A DNA stretch of 64,000 nucleotides, taken from assembly GCF_012524075.1 (NCBI RefSeq), contig NZ_JAAZUI010000013.1, positions 37,259 to 101,258 on the forward strand. The letters are read 5' to 3'. This document shows positions 62,421 to 64,000 of this stretch, one piece after another. The stretch's first letter is position 1, and the number at the start of each line of letters is the position of its first letter. The DNA is from Lutibacter sp. B1 (GTDB lineage: Bacteria; Bacteroidota; Bacteroidia; Flavobacteriales; Flavobacteriaceae). The notes under the pieces are model-generated. The model saw only the letters and a program-made list of their open reading frames with translations, was not told the origin of the DNA and ran no database searches. The translations under genes and the position numbers were made by a program.

Positions 62421-64000
62421 TTATCTGTTTAAGTATAAAAATCCTGATCGTGATTTAAAACCTTCTTTGTTAAAGTTTATAGTGTAAAAATAGGTTCCTA
62501 CAGGAACTTGTTTCCCTTTATCTAATGTCATCCTACCTGTTGAATATCCATCCCACCAAATAGGTTCTGATAAAGGATCTCCGTTATGATGATAATCATA
62601 TACAACCACACCCCATCTGTTGTATATAACTATTTCGAAATCTGGATATAAGTTAGATAATCCTTCTACTTCAAATACATCATGTACTTGATCATTATTT
62701 GGAGAAAAACCTTCTGGAATAACTAATTCTGCTGCTAAAACTCCAGCAACAATCACAGTAACTTGTGCTGAATTACATAAACCATCATTATCACAAACCT
62801 GATATATAAATGTATCATCTCCAACAAAATCAAAATCAGGGCTATAGGTTATACTTCCATCTAAATTAACTGTAACTTCTCCATTTAATGGCTCATCAAT
62901 TATGGTTAATGATTCAGGATTAATAGTACCGTCTGGATCACTATCATTTTCAATAACATTAATTTCTATAGGAATATTAGCTTCAGTTTCTGCTAAATCA
63001 TCAACAATACTTGGAGATAAAATAGCATCAATTGTTACTGTGGCAGTAACAGAATTTAAACTTCCATCACTATTTTTAACAGTAAGTGTATACGTAAATG
63101 TATCTAATCCATAGAAACCTTCATTAGAAGTGTAAGTGACGGTATAATTTGTTGTTGTACTATCCAAAGAAACTTGAACATAACCATCGTTTGAATTTGT
63201 AATAGTTAAACTTTCAATTCCATCATCTGGTCCATAAATGTCATTTATTAATACATCTATCGGAGTTGGTCCACCGTCAATCACAATTGCATAATCATCA
63301 GCAACTTGCATGTCGGGATCTGTAATATATCCAACACCTTGTCCATCAATAATATTTATCAATGTTGAACTTAAATTACTTAGGTTTACATAAAACTCTT
63401 CTGCTCCTTCCGCTATATCATCATTTTCAATAGTCACTGCAATTTCATGAGTTTCGCCTGTAGTTCCTTCAAAAGTTAAAATACCATTGGTAGCTATATA
63501 ATCATCAGGTGAAATTGCTGTACCATCTTCAGTTGCAAAATCTACAGTAAAACTACCTTGAACATTGCCCGTTAAAGTAACTATAAAAGTAGCCGTACCC
63601 TCATTCTCATTAATATTTGCATCACTAATTGATATACCATTACTTTCTCCTCCGTCATTGTCCTCAATAGTTATCTCTCCTTGTGAATCATTAATACCTA
63701 TCAGCGTAGTGCTTAAATTACTCAAATTCACATACAAACGCTCGGTCGGTTCTATCAAAGTATCATCTGCTATTGAAACTTCTATCTCTTTGGTCTCTCC
63801 TGTATCTCCTGTAAAAGTTAGTGTTGCTGATTGTACTGTATAATCATCCGGTGCTATCGCTGTACCATCTGCAGTTTGGTAATCTACACTGAAACCGCCC
63901 TGTACATTGCCTGTTAAGGTTACTTGAACTGTCGCTGTACCATCACCTTCGTTAACCGTAATGTCACTGATGGTGAGTCCATTGCCTGCACCGCCGTCAT
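62421..64000 (-). CDS. Repeat adhesin with gliding-type C-terminal domain (5' end cut by window)
   Basis: The last 526 residues of a large surface protein; the frame is open to the right edge. At least three Calx-beta-type repeats are visible. Each has a GISISDANINENEGTATFIVTLTGNVQGSFTVDFATEDGTA-type core and a YVNLSNLS end. Ig-like or cadherin-like modules (about 205-420 from the visible start) follow. The C-terminal about 95 residues (PEGFSPNNDQVHDVFEVEGL, IVIYNRWGVVVYDY, GTYFYTINF) are the gliding-motility-associated (CHU_C, type B) sorting domain used for T9SS export. It is first in an operon with PorP/SprF and the OmpA-PD40 protein, its likely export partners. Confidence 0.92.
   Translation of the reverse strand, partial: DGGAGNGLTISDITVNEGDGTATVQVTLTGNVQGGFSVDYQTADGTAIAPDDYTVQSATLTFTGDTGETKEIEVSIADDTLIEPTERLYVNLSNLSTTLIGINDSQGEITIEDNDGGESNGISISDANINENEGTATFIVTLTGNVQGSFTVDFATEDGTAISPDDYIATNGILTFEGTTGETHEIAVTIENDDIAEGAEEFYVNLSNLSSTLINIIDGQGVGYITDPDMQVADDYAIVIDGGPTPIDVLINDIYGPDDGIESLTITNSNDGYVQVSLDSTTTNYTVTYTSNEGFYGLDTFTYTLTVKNSDGSLNSVTATVTIDAILSPSIVDDLAETEANIPIEINVIENDSDPDGTINPESLTIIDEPLNGEVTVNLDGSITYSPDFDFVGDDTFIYQVCDNDGLCNSAQVTVIVAGVLAAELVIPEGFSPNNDQVHDVFEVEGLSNLYPDFEIVIYNRWGVVVYDYHHNGDPLSEPIWWDGYSTGRMTLDKGKQVPVGTYFYTINFNKEGFKSRSGFLYLNR

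Noticed and set aside
1..64000. tRNA, rRNA or riboswitch genes
   Set aside because: No T-loop/cloverleaf pattern, rRNA-like segment or known riboswitch core was recognised on either strand by eye.

Overview
The window comes from an AT-rich member of the Bacteroidota, most likely family Flavobacteriaceae. The signs are several TAnnTTTG-type -7 promoter boxes, few Shine-Dalgarno sequences, many short lipoproteins, TolC/HlyD efflux, and a type IX secretion/gliding cluster at the right end (PorP/SprF-like protein, OmpA-PD40 protein, gliding-type C-terminal adhesin). No rRNA, tRNA, CRISPR array, integrase or transposase gene was seen.

Layout. 0-2.5 kb: aldo/keto reductase with its TetR regulator, then a cold-shock-domain protein. 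2.5-7 kb: a GH5 lipoprotein with an inserted beta-sandwich, an MtrA-like (DUF4346-type) protein, and a CE15-type esterase. 7-12 kb: a frameshifted AraC regulator and an EmrAB-TolC-type efflux operon. 12-16.6 kb: patatin/beta-barrel protein, small lipoprotein, Hsp20, TetR regulator. 16.8-20.1 kb: a visibly GC-richer operon with strong ribosome binding sites, coding a membrane protein, a double-AAA CDC48-family ATPase and a small membrane protein. It has a perfect 14-bp palindrome in its leader and is probably a horizontal acquisition. 20.2-24.9 kb: AraC regulator, short-chain dehydrogenase, decayed AraC gene, acyltransferase, LytTR regulator.

24.9-33.0 kb is a defence island made of two gene cassettes: (A) an AAA/ABC-type ATPase plus a DUF4276-like protein, and (B) SIR2, HerA, KTSC and a putative PD-(D/E)XK nuclease. 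Related non-coding blocks lie before, between and after the cassettes, and both cassettes carry the same short element just upstream of the first gene. The SIR2-HerA core belongs to a known anti-phage class. The four-gene form, the repeat-bounded cassette layout and a 92-94 bp inverted-repeat element at the right edge are the least explained parts of the window.

33-44 kb: a plug-only lipoprotein, TSUP permease, CPXCG protein, OmpA/glycine-zipper lipoprotein, lipocalin, a stress/signalling set (coiled-coil protein, Hsp20, receiver-Crp fusion, PAS histidine kinase), a fused 2-oxoacid dehydrogenase E1, Lrp, M14 peptidase and XRE regulator. 44-52 kb: M1 aminopeptidase, an ECF sigma operon with two DUF4252 proteins, S41 protease and two lipoproteins. 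52-60 kb: pepT, lysA, then thrA-thrB-thrC preceded by a threonine-rich leader peptide, which points to attenuation-type control of the aspartate-family pathway. 60-64 kb: the T9SS-linked cluster, cut by the window edge inside a Calx-beta-repeat adhesin.
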